From Microvirga sp. TS319 (GTDB taxonomy: Bacteria; Pseudomonadota; Alphaproteobacteria; Rhizobiales; Beijerinckiaceae), in the NCBI RefSeq assembly GCF_041276405.1, contig NZ_JBGGGT010000002.1, forward strand, positions 2,891,001 through 2,955,000: 64,000 bases of DNA. Reading direction: 5' to 3'. The notes under the pieces were generated by a model. That model had not been told where the DNA came from. It was given only the letters and a program-made list of their open reading frames with translations, and did no database searches. A program made the position numbers and the translations under genes. Shown here piece by piece: positions 17,458 to 25,941 of this stretch (the first letter of the stretch is position 1; every line of letters begins with the position of its first letter).

Positions 17458-18183
17458 ACCCAAGGTGCCCAGGACCGGGAATGTTTCGAGGAGCCAGAAC
17501 GACATATTCGTGATCCAGCCGGTCAGGAAGGCGATCCCGGTGAGGATCATCAGGATGCCCATGACCTTTTCCACGAGCCCGAACCGGGATCGCATGCGCT
17601 TGAGAAGGGCCACGAAGGGCTTCATGGCGAAGGCCGCGAGGAGGAAGGGAATGCCGAGGCCAGCCGAATAGGCGGCGAGCAGCATGGCGCCGTAGGAGAC
17701 GCTGTTCTCAGATCCGGCCACCGCCAGGATGGCGGCCAGAACCGGCCCGATGCAGGGCGTCCAGCCGAACGCGAAGGCGAGGCCCATCACATAGGCGCCC
17801 CAGAGGCCCACCGGCTTCTCGACCGAGAACCGCGCCTCCCGGTAGAACAGGCCGATCCTGAAAACCCCGAGGAAGTGCAGGCCCATCACGATGATGGCGA
17901 TCCCCGCGACGGTGCTCAGCACGTCGAGATATTGCCGGATCACCTGCCCCAGCGCGGATGCGGTCGCGCCCAGGAGCACGAACACGGTTGCAAACCCTGC
18001 GACGAACAGCAGGGCGGCCAGGATCGCGCGGCGGCGGACCGCCCTGTCGTCGCCCGCGTGGAGCTGGTCGAAGGTGGTGCCTGCGAGGAACGACAGATAG
18101 GGCGGCACCAGCGGCAGAACGCACGGGCTGAGAAAGCTGATGAGGCCGCCGAGGGCCGCGGCAGGAAAGGACACGCTGAGCAT
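17455..18183 (-). CDS. ccdA: CcdA-type cytochrome c biogenesis / thiol-disulfide transporter
   Basis: CcdA carries reducing equivalents across the inner membrane for cytochrome c maturation and periplasmic thiol redox. The 242-residue protein has six hydrophobic segments and the two conserved redox cysteines: Cys21 in LSPCVLPLVPP and Cys144 in GWTPCIGPVLA. The ATG start follows AGAAGG by six bases; a longer reading upstream overlaps the divergent peptidase gene leader and is not family-like. It stands alone, divergent from the P1 peptidase gene. The c-type cytochromes 8 kb away could be clients. Confidence 0.88.
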   Translation of the reverse strand: MLSVSFPAAALGGLISFLSPCVLPLVPPYLSFLAGTTFDQLHAGDDRAVRRRAILAALLFVAGFATVFVLLGATASALGQVIRQYLDVLSTVAGIAIIVMGLHFLGVFRIGLFYREARFSVEKPVGLWGAYVMGLAFAFGWTPCIGPVLAAILAVAGSENSVSYGAMLLAAYSAGLGIPFLLAAFAMKPFVALLKRMRSRFGLVEKVMGILMILTGIAFLTGWITNMSFWLLETFPVLGTLG

Positions 18184-18277
18184 GACGCCTTCTAGCCCTT
18201 TCCGGACAGAGGAGAAAGCCGGTGGATGCAGAGCTCGCCTGCTTGTGAAGCCGCGCGTTTTGGAGTTGCCTTGGGGA

Positions 18278-19303
18278 ATGACGGATTTACGCAATCTCAT
18301 CACCGACGTCGCGGGCCTTCGGGTCGGCAACACCCATGACGCGGCCCTCGCCTCGGGCGTCACGGCCGTGCTGTTCGACGAGGCCGTCGTGGCGTCCTAC
18401 GCCGTCAACGGCGGCGCTCCGGGAACGCGGGAGACGGATCTGCTCGAACCCGACAAGGCCGTGGCCGGCGTCAACGCCATCGTCCTGTCGGGCGGGTCCG
18501 CCTTCGGCCTCGATGCGGCCGGCGGCGTGCAGGCGTTCCTGCGAGAAAAGGGCATCGGCTTCGCGGTCGGCTCCGCGCTCGTGCCTCTCGTCCCGCAGGC
18601 GATCACCTTCGACCTGCTCAATGGCGGCAACAAGGATTGGGGCCGTTTCCCGCCCTATCGCGAGCTCGGCTACGAGGCCGCCCGGGCTGCGGATCTCGAC
18701 TTCTCCCTCGGCACGGCCGGTGGTGGATACGGCGCCACGACCGTCGACCTGAAGGGAGGTCTCGGCTCAGCCAGCGCCGTGACGGAGGCGGGACATACGG
18801 TCGGCGCGCTCGTCATCGTCAATGCCCTGGCCTCGACCCTGATCGGCGACGGGCCGCATTTCTGGGCGGGGGCCTACGAAGAGGACCGGGAGTTCGGAGG
18901 GCTGGGCTTTCCTTCCAGGATCACGCCCGAGATGCGAAGGCTCGACTGGAAAGGCCGCGTCCGGCAGACGCCCCCGCCCCTCTCGACGACCATTGCGCTC
19001 GTGGCCACGGATGCTCTCCTCACCAAGGCGCAGGCCAAGCGCCTCGCGGTCGTCTCCCATGACGGCCTCGCCAAGGGCCTGCGTTTCGCTCATGCGCTCT
19101 TCGACGGCGACACGGTCTTCTCGGCCGCGACCGGGCGCAGGCCCCTGAGGGACGAGGCGGCGGATTTCATCGAGATCGGGGCCGTCGCGAGCGACTGCCT
19201 CGCCCGCGCCATCGCCCGCAGCATCTACGAGGCCACCGCCCTGCCCTTTACCGGCGCGCTGCCCGCCTGGAAGGACAGGTTCGGCGGGCTCGTGGGGGAT
19301 TAG
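18278..19303 (+). CDS. P1 family (DmpA-type) aminopeptidase
   Basis: This belongs to peptidase family P1 (DmpA/BapA), N-terminal nucleophile enzymes that self-cleave and act on D-amino acid or beta-peptidic substrates. The 341-residue protein opens LITDVAGLRVGNTHD and shows GVNAIVLSGGSAFGLDAAGGVQ near residue 75, both family hallmarks. The segment GGGYGATTVDLKGGLGSASAV near residue 160 should hold the cleavage site and nucleophile. The chosen ATG follows TTGGGGA; longer readings overlap ccdA. No signal peptide is seen. Its substrate cannot be deduced from neighbours. Confidence 0.87.
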   Translation: MTDLRNLITDVAGLRVGNTHDAALASGVTAVLFDEAVVASYAVNGGAPGTRETDLLEPDKAVAGVNAIVLSGGSAFGLDAAGGVQAFLREKGIGFAVGSALVPLVPQAITFDLLNGGNKDWGRFPPYRELGYEAARAADLDFSLGTAGGGYGATTVDLKGGLGSASAVTEAGHTVGALVIVNALASTLIGDGPHFWAGAYEEDREFGGLGFPSRITPEMRRLDWKGRVRQTPPPLSTTIALVATDALLTKAQAKRLAVVSHDGLAKGLRFAHALFDGDTVFSAATGRRPLRDEAADFIEIGAVASDCLARAIARSIYEATALPFTGALPAWKDRFGGLVGD

Positions 19304-19312
19304 GATTGCAGC

Positions 19313-19413
19313 TCGTCATCCCCGGGGCTTGACTCGGGGATCCACGTCTTCTGACGTTGCGCCTCCAAAACGTGGATGGCCGGGACGAGCCCGGCCATGA
19401 CGTGCGGGATACC
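19313..19413. repeat. GC-rich intergenic palindromes of a second type
   Basis: Between the P1 peptidase and the next repeat lie CCCCGGGGCTTGACTCGGGG and GATGGCCGGGACGAGCCCGGCCAT, linked by CCACGTCTTCTGACGT and ACGTGG arms. Palindromes of this style are scattered in many alphaproteobacteria. It is distinct from the GAGCATCGG family that follows it. Confidence 0.65.
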
Positions 19414-19425
19414 GCAGGAACCCTT

Positions 19426-19530
19426 TAGCGCATCGTGCGGACCCAGCGGGCCGCTCGCAACGATCCGCTCCTCCAAGAAGAGAGCATCGGACCCAAAAGT
19501 GGTGTCCACTTCCCGCGTCCGAGGCTCTAG
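19426..19530. repeat. palindromic repeat copy 6
   Basis: A GCGCATCGTGCGGACCC arm with CGGGCCGC and AACGATCCGCTC is followed by GAGCATCGGACC...GTCCGAGGCTCTAG. The final CTAG is the stop codon of the DadA-like gene on the minus strand. Confidence 0.85.
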
Positions 19531-20768
19531 AACCGATCGACGCGGTAGGGCTTCGGATCCACCACCGGCGTTTCGCCCGTGATCATCTCGGCCAGCAGGC
19601 GGCCCGTGACCGGGCCGAGGGTCAGGCCGTGATGGGCGTGACCGAAGCCGAACCACAGGTTCTTGTGGCGGGGAGCCTTGCCGATGATCGGCATCATGTC
19701 GGGCGTGCAGGGGCGCATGCCCATCCACGGCTCCGGATCGACCCGCCCGCCGAGCGGGAAGAACTCGCGGGCGATCGGCTCGGCGCGGTCAAGCTGCACC
19801 GGTGTCTTGGGCGCATCGCGCACCGCGAATTCGGCGCCCGTGGTGAGGCGGATGCCCTTGAGCATGGGGGCCAGGAAGTAGCCGCGGTCGAAATCCAGGG
19901 TCGGCCGGTTCAGCACCGCATTGCCTTCCGGCTGGTAATGCATGTGATAGCCGCGCTTGACCGCGAGCGGCAGGTCGTAGCCCAGGCGCTTCGTCACCAC
20001 GTCCGCCCAAGCGCCGAGGGCGATGACCACCGCGTCCGCCTCCACCGGGCCGTTCTCGGTCTGGACGCGCCATCCGGTCGGGGTTTCCTCCAGGGTCTTG
20101 GCGTCGCCCGCCGCCAGCTCGCCGCCGAGGCGCTCGAACAGGCCCACATAGCCCATGGTGAGCAGGTGGGGATCGCTGACCGAAGCCGGATCCGTCCAAT
20201 GGATGCCGCCCTTGGTCGAAACCTTGATGTGCGGTTCGCGCTCCGCCACGCCCCTGGTGTCGAGGGCATCGAAATTCACGCCGAAATCGCGCTTCACGGC
20301 CTCGGCGTCGCGGAACTGCTGGTCCCGGGTCTTCTCGTCACGGAAGACCTTCATCCAGCCCGTCGGGCGGATCAGATGCGTCGAGCCCGATTCCTCGGCC
20401 AGCGCCATGTGCTCGGTGACGCTGCGCTCGATGAGCGGCGCGTACATGCGCGCGATCGCCTTGTGCTGGGCGGGACGGGAATGCATCCAGTACTGGAGCA
20501 GGAAGGGCGCGATCTTCGGAAGCGCGCTCCAGTGATAGTGGGCGTCGATGGTGTTGTTCAGCGCATAGCGCAGCAGCGCCCCGAAATCGTGCGGAAAACC
20601 GTAAGGATATACGCCCTCGCGCTGGATGAGGCCGGCATTGCCGAAAGAGGTTTCCTCACCGGGCTTGCGCTTGTCGACGAGGAGAACCGAGCGGCCGCGC
20701 TTCTGCAAATGCACGGCAATCGACACGCCGACAATGCCGGCGCCAAGAACAATCACATCCTTACGCAT
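19527..20768 (-). CDS. FAD-dependent D-amino acid dehydrogenase-like oxidoreductase
   Basis: The 413-residue protein belongs to the DAO/DadA family of flavoproteins that oxidise D-amino acids or related amines. The Rossmann FAD motif VLGAGIVGVSIAVHLQKRG starts at residue 6, the family segment FGNAGLIQREGVYPYGFP lies near residue 42, and the C-terminal GMRPCTPDMMPIIG and GFGHAHHGLTLGP close the FAD site. The start is the ATG directly before the Rossmann strand; the longer reading overlaps the rpe leader. It diverges from rpe over 206 bp. Its substrate is not defined. The TAG stop is the repeat's CTAG. Confidence 0.88.
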   Translation of the reverse strand: MRKDVIVLGAGIVGVSIAVHLQKRGRSVLLVDKRKPGEETSFGNAGLIQREGVYPYGFPHDFGALLRYALNNTIDAHYHWSALPKIAPFLLQYWMHSRPAQHKAIARMYAPLIERSVTEHMALAEESGSTHLIRPTGWMKVFRDEKTRDQQFRDAEAVKRDFGVNFDALDTRGVAEREPHIKVSTKGGIHWTDPASVSDPHLLTMGYVGLFERLGGELAAGDAKTLEETPTGWRVQTENGPVEADAVVIALGAWADVVTKRLGYDLPLAVKRGYHMHYQPEGNAVLNRPTLDFDRGYFLAPMLKGIRLTTGAEFAVRDAPKTPVQLDRAEPIAREFFPLGGRVDPEPWMGMRPCTPDMMPIIGKAPRHKNLWFGFGHAHHGLTLGPVTGRLLAEMITGETPVVDPKPYRVDRF

Positions 20769-20974
20769 GAAGCCCTGCCTGTCTTGTTTCCTCTCGCGGG
20801 GAGAGCGGAGCTTTCCGCCCCGTTGCAGACGGAGTTGTACCCTTGTTCCATCGAGGCCGTCCACGCAATTCGTGCGGCAAAAACGCCTCTCCCCAGGCAA
20901 GTGGTATTCAATTGGATCATGACATTCGCGAAAGCCCGTTGCGGCCGAAGAGGACGCATGGTACCGCGCCTGCC

Positions 20975-21646
20975 ATGACACGCCCGCTTCTCATCGCCCC
21001 CTCCATTCTCGCCTCCGACTTCTCGAAGCTCGGCGAGGAAATCCGCGCCATCGACGCCGCTGGCGCCGACTGGATCCACGTCGACGTGATGGACGGCCAT
21101 TTCGTGCCCAACATCACCATCGGTCCCGACGTTGTGAAGGCCCTGCGGCCGCACACCTCGAAGGTGTTCGACGTTCATCTGATGATCGCCCCGGTCGATC
21201 TCTATCTCGAGGCCTTCGCCAAGGCGGGAGCGGACATCATCAGCATCCACGCGGAGGCCGGACCGCACCTGCACAGGTCCCTCCAGACCATCCGCAAACT
21301 CGGCAAGAAGGCCGGCATCGTCCTCAACCCGGGCACTCATGAGGCCACGATCGAGCCGGTGCTGGACGAGGTGGACCTGATCCTCCTCATGACGGTCAAT
21401 CCCGGATTCGGCGGTCAGGCCTTCATCCCGTCCGTCTGCCCGAAGCTCCGGCGGATCAAAGCCATGGTCGGCGACCGGGACATCGACATCGAGATCGATG
21501 GCGGCGTCACGCCCGAGACGGCCCCTCTGGTCGCGGAAGCGGGAGCCAACGTCCTGGTGGCCGGCTCCGCCGTCTTCAAGGGCGGCCCCGACGCCTACGC
21601 CCCGAACATTACCGCCATTCGCGAGGCCGCCGCGAAGGCACGTTGA
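20975..21646 (+). CDS. rpe: ribulose-phosphate 3-epimerase
   Basis: This enzyme interconverts ribulose-5-phosphate and xylulose-5-phosphate in the pentose phosphate pathway and Calvin cycle. The 223-residue TIM barrel shows the family signatures [35 protein letters not shown] and [15 protein letters not shown], with catalytic aspartates in VDVMD and EIDGG. The start is the ATG of MTRPLLIAP; the longer in-frame reading has no similarity and overlaps the dadA-like gene leader. It is 59 bp upstream of purB on the same strand. Confidence 0.96.
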   Translation: MTRPLLIAPSILASDFSKLGEEIRAIDAAGADWIHVDVMDGHFVPNITIGPDVVKALRPHTSKVFDVHLMIAPVDLYLEAFAKAGADIISIHAEAGPHLHRSLQTIRKLGKKAGIVLNPGTHEATIEPVLDEVDLILLMTVNPGFGGQAFIPSVCPKLRRIKAMVGDRDIDIEIDGGVTPETAPLVAEAGANVLVAGSAVFKGGPDAYAPNITAIREAAAKAR

Positions 21647-21705
21647 GATCGACAGGGGATCGTGCTACCGCGCGGGCACATCACCCGCGTGGAAGTTGAA
21701 GAGCC

Positions 21706-23019
21706 ATGATCCCCCGTTACAGCCGTCCCGAGATGGTGGCCATCTGGTCGCCCGAAACGAAGTTCCGCATCTGGTTCGAGATCGAGGCCCATGCCACCAC
21801 GGCGCTCGCCAATCTCGGCGTGGTGCCCAAGGAAGCGGCCGAGAAGGTTTGGGAGCTGGGCTCCAAGGCCACCTTCGACGTGGAGCGCATCGACTCCATC
21901 GAGCGCGAGGTGAAGCACGACGTCATCGCCTTCCTGACGCATCTGGCCGAGATCGTCGGTCCCGAGGCCCGCTTCGTCCACCAGGGCATGACATCCTCGG
22001 ACGTGCTCGACACCACCTTCAACGTGCAGCTCGCCCGGGCCACCGACATCCTCCTGCGCGACATGGACGAGCTGCTCGCCGCCATCAGGCGCCGCGCCTT
22101 CGAGCACAAGATGACGCCGACCATCGGCCGCTCGCACGGCATCCATGCGGAGCCCACCACCTTCGGCCTCAAGCTCGCCCAGGCCTATGCGGAATTCGAG
22201 CGCTGCAAGCTGCGCCTGATCGAGGCGCAGCGGGAGATTTCCACCTGCGCCATCTCGGGGGCGGTCGGCACCTTTGCGAATATCGACCCGAGCGTGGAGG
22301 AATACGTGGCCGAGCGGATGGGCCTGCAGGTCGAGCCGGTCTCGACCCAGGTCATTCCCCGCGACCGTCACGCCATGTATTTCGCGACACTGGGCGTGAT
22401 CGCCTCCTCCATCGAGCGGCTGGCGACGGAAGTCCGCCACCTGCAGCGCAGCGAGGTCCTTGAGGCGGAGGAGTATTTCTCGGCGGGCCAGAAAGGCTCC
22501 TCGGCCATGCCGCACAAGCGCAACCCGGTGCTCACGGAAAACCTCACCGGCCTTGCCCGGATGGTGCGCGCCTATGCGATCCCGGCCATGGAGAACGTGG
22601 CGCTCTGGCACGAGCGGGACATCTCGCATTCGTCCGTCGAGCGCATGATCGGCCCCGATGCGACCGTCACGCTCGACTTCGCCCTGGCCCGGCTCACGGG
22701 TGTCATCGACAAGCTCGTGGTCTACCCTGAGAACATGCAGAAGAACCTGGACCGCCTCGGCGGCCTCGTGCATTCGCAGCGCGTTCTGCTGGCGCTCACC
22801 CAGAAGGGCGCCTCCCGCGAGGACGCCTATCGCCTGGTCCAGCGCAACGCCATGCCGGTCTGGCGCGGCGAAGGCGACTTCCTGACCCTTCTCAAGAACG
22901 ATGCCGACGTGACCCGGTATCTGAAGCCCGAGGACATCGAGGCCTGCTTCGATCTGGGCTACCACTTCAAGCACGTGGACACGATTTTCACGCGGGTCTT
23001 CGGTTCCGCCAAGTCATAG
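21706..23019 (+). CDS. purB: adenylosuccinate lyase
   Basis: PurB splits SAICAR to AICAR and adenylosuccinate to AMP in purine synthesis, releasing fumarate. The 437-residue protein has the fumarase/aspartase superfamily signature GSSAMPHKRNP near residue 265, with the catalytic Ser on this loop, and the upstream TSSDVLDTTFNVQLA and GRSHGIHAEPTTFGLK motifs with the catalytic His. Its length matches the short bacterial PurB type. It follows rpe, a common pairing in Hyphomicrobiales, and may be cotranscribed with it. Confidence 0.97.
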   Translation: MIPRYSRPEMVAIWSPETKFRIWFEIEAHATTALANLGVVPKEAAEKVWELGSKATFDVERIDSIEREVKHDVIAFLTHLAEIVGPEARFVHQGMTSSDVLDTTFNVQLARATDILLRDMDELLAAIRRRAFEHKMTPTIGRSHGIHAEPTTFGLKLAQAYAEFERCKLRLIEAQREISTCAISGAVGTFANIDPSVEEYVAERMGLQVEPVSTQVIPRDRHAMYFATLGVIASSIERLATEVRHLQRSEVLEAEEYFSAGQKGSSAMPHKRNPVLTENLTGLARMVRAYAIPAMENVALWHERDISHSSVERMIGPDATVTLDFALARLTGVIDKLVVYPENMQKNLDRLGGLVHSQRVLLALTQKGASREDAYRLVQRNAMPVWRGEGDFLTLLKNDADVTRYLKPEDIEACFDLGYHFKHVDTIFTRVFGSAKS

Positions 23020-23051
23020 CTCGCCCTCTGGACATTTTTGCCTAGCGCGCG

Positions 23052-23090
23052 ACAATCCCCCCGTCGGAAGATCAACGGCAGGGGGATTGT
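23052..23090 (+). promoter_or_regulatory. hairpin covering the cfa ribosome-binding site
   Basis: ACAATCCCCC at 23052-23061 is a perfect inverted match to GGGGGATTGT at 23081-23090, and an inner CCGT/ACGG extends the stem. The 3' arm contains the likely Shine-Dalgarno bases five to ten bases before the cfa ATG, and no T-run follows. In the message this would fold the ribosome site into a stem. Confidence 0.55.
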
Positions 23091-23094
23091 ATCC

Positions 23095-24345
23095 ATGCTG
23101 TCAGAGAAGATCCTCGCCGCCGCCTTTGCGCAGGCCGTGAAGCGGGGCACCCTCAGAATGACCACCGCCAAGGGCCAGACGTTCACCTTTGGCGATGGCG
23201 GGCTCCCGGAAGTCGCGATCCGGTTCACGGACAGCGCGGCCGAAACGGCCCTTTGTCTCCACCCGGAACTGAAGCTCGGCGAATTGTTCGTAGAGGGCAG
23301 GCTCGTCATCGAGAAGGGCGATATCCTGGGCCTTCTCCAGCTCCTGCTTCAGGACACCCACGGCGAACTCGACGACCTGCCCCTCCACCGCCTGCGCAAG
23401 ATCCGGCAATGGCTAACCCGGCGCGGCGAGAACGACGCCACCCGGTCCAAACGGAACGTCGCCCACCATTACGACCTCGACGGGCGGCTCTATTCCCTCT
23501 TTCTCGATAGCGACAAGCAGTATTCCTGCGCCTATTTCGATCATCCGGACGCGAGCCTCGAAGAGGCCCAGGCCGCCAAGAAACGGCACATCGCCGCGAA
23601 GCTCCTGGTGGAGCGGGGCCACAGCGTGCTCGATATCGGCTCCGGCTGGGGCGGCATGGCGCTCTACCTCGCACGGGTGGCGGGCGCGGGCCCGGTCAAG
23701 GGCGTGACCCTGTCGGAGGAGCAGCTCGACGTCTCGCGCAAGCGCGCCGCCACCGCGGGCATCGGGGAGCGGGTGAAGTTCGAGCTCGAGGATTACCGCG
23801 CCACGACCGGGCACTTCGACCGCATCGTCTCGGTCGGCATGTTCGAGCATGTTGGGCTGGCGTCCTACGACGATTATTTCCAGACCTGCCGCAAGCTCCT
23901 CAAGGACGATGGCGTGATGCTGCTGCACACCATCGGCCGGACCGGAAAGCCCTATCCGACCAATCCCTGGATCGCCCGCTACATCTTCCCGGGCGGCCAC
24001 CTGCCGACCCTGTCGGAGATGATGCCTGCCGTCGAGCGCGCCGGGCTGGTGGTCACGGATGTCGAGATCCTGCGCCTGCACTACGCCTATACACTCCAGG
24101 CTTGGCGGGAGCGCTTCATGGCCCATCGGGACGAGGTCCTGAAGCTCTACGACGAGCGCTTCTGCCGGATGTGGGAGTGCTACCTCGCCATGTCGGAATC
24201 GGCCTTCCGCTGGCAGGACGCGGTGGTCTTCCAGGTCCAGCTGGCCAAGCGCAACGACGTGGTGCCCGTGACCCGCGACTACATCGCGGAGCGGGAAGCC
24301 GCGCTGAAGGAGGCCGAGAGAATGGAGCTGAAGCGCAGCGCGTGA
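23095..24345 (+). CDS. cfa: cyclopropane-fatty-acyl-phospholipid synthase family methyltransferase
   Basis: Cfa methylenates double bonds of membrane phospholipid acyl chains using S-adenosylmethionine. The 416-residue protein has an N-terminal lipid-binding domain (to about 110), then NVAHHYDLDGRLYSLFLD and YSCAYFDHPDASLEEAQ, and the SAM motif VLDIGSGWGGMALYLAR near residue 178. SVGMFEHVG and the C-terminal YTLQAWRERF motif complete the family pattern. I place the start at the ATG after the GGGGGATTGT arm. It lies 75 bp after purB, so it could be read through, with translation limited by the leader hairpin. Confidence 0.92.
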   Translation: MLSEKILAAAFAQAVKRGTLRMTTAKGQTFTFGDGGLPEVAIRFTDSAAETALCLHPELKLGELFVEGRLVIEKGDILGLLQLLLQDTHGELDDLPLHRLRKIRQWLTRRGENDATRSKRNVAHHYDLDGRLYSLFLDSDKQYSCAYFDHPDASLEEAQAAKKRHIAAKLLVERGHSVLDIGSGWGGMALYLARVAGAGPVKGVTLSEEQLDVSRKRAATAGIGERVKFELEDYRATTGHFDRIVSVGMFEHVGLASYDDYFQTCRKLLKDDGVMLLHTIGRTGKPYPTNPWIARYIFPGGHLPTLSEMMPAVERAGLVVTDVEILRLHYAYTLQAWRERFMAHRDEVLKLYDERFCRMWECYLAMSESAFRWQDAVVFQVQLAKRNDVVPVTRDYIAEREAALKEAERMELKRSA

Positions 24346-24843
24346 GCGGGCGCGGGCGGGCCGCTCGAACGGCCCTCCGGCGTCGGATCCGATGCTCTGA
24401 CCGCGCTTCGCCTTGTGGGAAGCCCCGGCACTCGCACAAGGTCTGTGCGGGCGCGCCTGCGTCATGAAAATTCCAGCCTGTATCCATGAAAGCCCTGACC
24501 TGCCACGGGCACAGGGATGGAGGATGCATATTGCTTCCGGCTGTCGTGGCGGAGGAAAGCACCGTGCATACGCCCGTGCGAAGCAACGACGGTGGAGAGG
24601 CCATGGCTGGAATCGCCGCTGGGAGCGGCAATCCCGGTTCCCTCGGCATTGCAACTCTCCGCATGCCCCGGCACGGCTTCATTCCACTTGCGGAAACCCG
24701 AGTAACTCCAATGGAGCCGCCATTCCCGAGACGACGATACACTCCTTCATAAAGGCGCGGAAAACTGTGGTTCCATCGGCAAGTTCATTCCAAAATGGCG
24801 GGGAGCGCTTGAAGACACGTCCTGGGGCATCTACCTCCGGCCT
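24346..24843. other. 498-bp intergenic region without a recognisable gene
   Basis: A short fragment of the repeat family (GTCGGATCCGATGCTCTGA, about 24382-24400) lies near its start. The rest shows no protein with family-like character on either strand and no clear terminator. The GC content appears lower than in the flanking genes toward 24700-24840. It may hold promoter sequence for the hydrolase gene that follows. Confidence 0.5.
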
Positions 24844-25398
24844 ATGAAAACCTCCGATTGCGATATCCTCATCGTCCCCGGTTATGAAAATTCCGGCATC
24901 GACCACTGGCAGAGCCGGTGGGAGCGTCAGCTCTCGACCGCATCGCGCGTCGAGCAGGAGAACTGGGGCGCTCCCGACAAGGACAAATGGGCCGAGCGGA
25001 TCGCTCGGGATGTGCAGCGCGCCGAACGGCCCGTCGTGCTCGTCGGCCACAGCCTCGGTGTCCTGGCGATCGTCCATGCCGCTCCTCTTCTTGCCCCCGG
25101 CAAGGTGAAGGGGGCCTTTCTGGTGAGCATGCCGGATGTGGAGCGGCCCGGTTTCATGCCCGCCATCGACCGCTCCTTCGCGCCGATCCCGCGCGATCCC
25201 CTGCCCTTTCCCTCGGTGCTGGTGGCAAGCCGCACGGATCCCCATTGCGACTACGAGAAGGCGGAGGACATCGCCTATGCCTGGGGCTCGTCCATCGTCG
25301 ATGCGGGGGATGCCGGGCACCTGAACACCGAGAGCGGACACGGCCCCTGGCCCGAAGGCCTGATGCGCTTCGCAGGCTTCCTCAAGCGGCTGGCATAG
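24844..25398 (+). CDS. RBBP9/YdeN family alpha/beta hydrolase
   Basis: This is a small serine hydrolase of the RBBP9/YdeN family. The 184-residue protein starts with the family segment DILIVPGYENSGIDHWQSRWE, has the nucleophile elbow GHSLG with Ser70, and the remaining triad residues Asp132 (SRTDPHC) and His159 (GDAGHLN). The ending GHGPWPEG is also typical. Natural substrates of the family are unknown. It is monocistronic and converges with the cytochrome operon across a dense repeat block. Confidence 0.87.
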   Translation: MKTSDCDILIVPGYENSGIDHWQSRWERQLSTASRVEQENWGAPDKDKWAERIARDVQRAERPVVLVGHSLGVLAIVHAAPLLAPGKVKGAFLVSMPDVERPGFMPAIDRSFAPIPRDPLPFPSVLVASRTDPHCDYEKAEDIAYAWGSSIVDAGDAGHLNTESGHGPWPEGLMRFAGFLKRLA

Positions 25399-25409
25399 AA
25401 ACAGGCGGC

Positions 25410-25672
25410 TAGAGCAAATTGCATTCTGGCGGGATCAGAATGCTTGCTCTTTCTCTTTGGCGAAGCATCGTTTTTCGCGAAGAACCGGTTCCCACTTCTT
25501 CGCACGATGCTCTAGCACATCGTGCGGACTCGGCGGGCCGCGCTCGCGAAAAGTGGATCCGGTTTTTCGCGAACGTGGCCCTTCGGGTCCGCTCGCAACG
25601 ATGCGCTCATCTAAGAAGAGAGTATCGGAGGGAATCTCAAAAGTGGGTTCCACTTCCCGCGTCCGATGCTCT
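25410..25672. repeat. palindromic repeat cluster 7
   Basis: A stacked block of at least five arms: CTAGAGC with GCATTCTGGCGGGATCAGAATGC, then GCATCG...CGCACGATGCTCTAG, GCACATCGTGCGGACTCGG...AACGATGCGCTC, and GTATCGG...CGTCCGATGCTC. It fills the gap after the hydrolase gene. Together with the next terminator and repeat it makes a gene-free stretch of 540 bp. Confidence 0.85.
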
Positions 25673-25678
25673 GGCGCC

Positions 25679-25711
25679 AAAAAAGGCCCGACATCCGGGA
25701 GATGTCGGGCC
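25679..25711 (-). terminator. intrinsic terminator on the minus strand
   Basis: On the minus strand GGCCCGACATC pairs perfectly over 11 bp with GATGTCGGGCC around a five-base loop and is followed by six T residues. It could end the cytochrome operon about 230 bp after its stop, or end a separate short RNA. Confidence 0.85.
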
Positions 25712-25830
25712 ATAATGGGGACAGACTCCGCAGGCTCACTCCAGAGCTTTTCCCCTTTGCGTGGACCGGCCCTCGTCCGAACCTTGCCGCGTTTTTGGGC
25801 GGCGGACCGGACCCACTTCACGAAAGTACA
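25712..25830 (-). ncRNA. possible structured RNA segment ahead of the terminator
   Basis: Reading the minus strand, three nested pairings fold one long arm: GUGGG/UCCAC, CCGG/CCGG, UCCG/CGGA and CCGC/GCGG around an A-rich loop, with bulges only on the 3' side. It is then followed by AGCCUGCGG and the terminator. The 17 paired bases on the 5' arm are almost contiguous (799-816 of 25 kb on the plus strand). It is either a small RNA or a structured 3' untranslated region of the cytochrome message. No known RNA family was recognised. Confidence 0.28.
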
Positions 25831-25837
25831 GGTTCTC

Positions 25838-25941
25838 CAGCGTTGGACGTGAGATCGAACCTGCGCCCGATGCTGTCAGTCTATGTTTTTGAGCATCTTT
25901 TCACGCAAAACCGGTCCCCACTTCCCGCGTTCGATGCTCTA
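25838..25941. repeat. palindromic repeat copy 8
   Basis: A GTTGGACGTGAGATCGAAC arm, GATGCTGTCAGTCTATG linker, then GAGCATC...TTCACGCAAAACCGG...CGATGCTCTA. It shares the linker with cluster 4. Its CTA end is the complement of the TAG stop codon of the cytochrome gene. Confidence 0.85.

Noticed and set aside
24413..24847. 144-codon plus-strand frame in the gap before the hydrolase gene
   Set aside because: No ribosome site, no domain, and a composition rich in Arg, Gly, His and Cys typical of non-coding GC-rich DNA.
25712..25740. 6S RNA 3' end on the minus strand
   Set aside because: Only AGCCUGCGG is reminiscent, and no 5' partner strand to form the closing stem was found.
25435..25821. Minus-strand frame with GTG start through the terminator
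   Set aside because: It would have to read through a perfect terminator and a repeat cluster, and has no similarity to known proteins.
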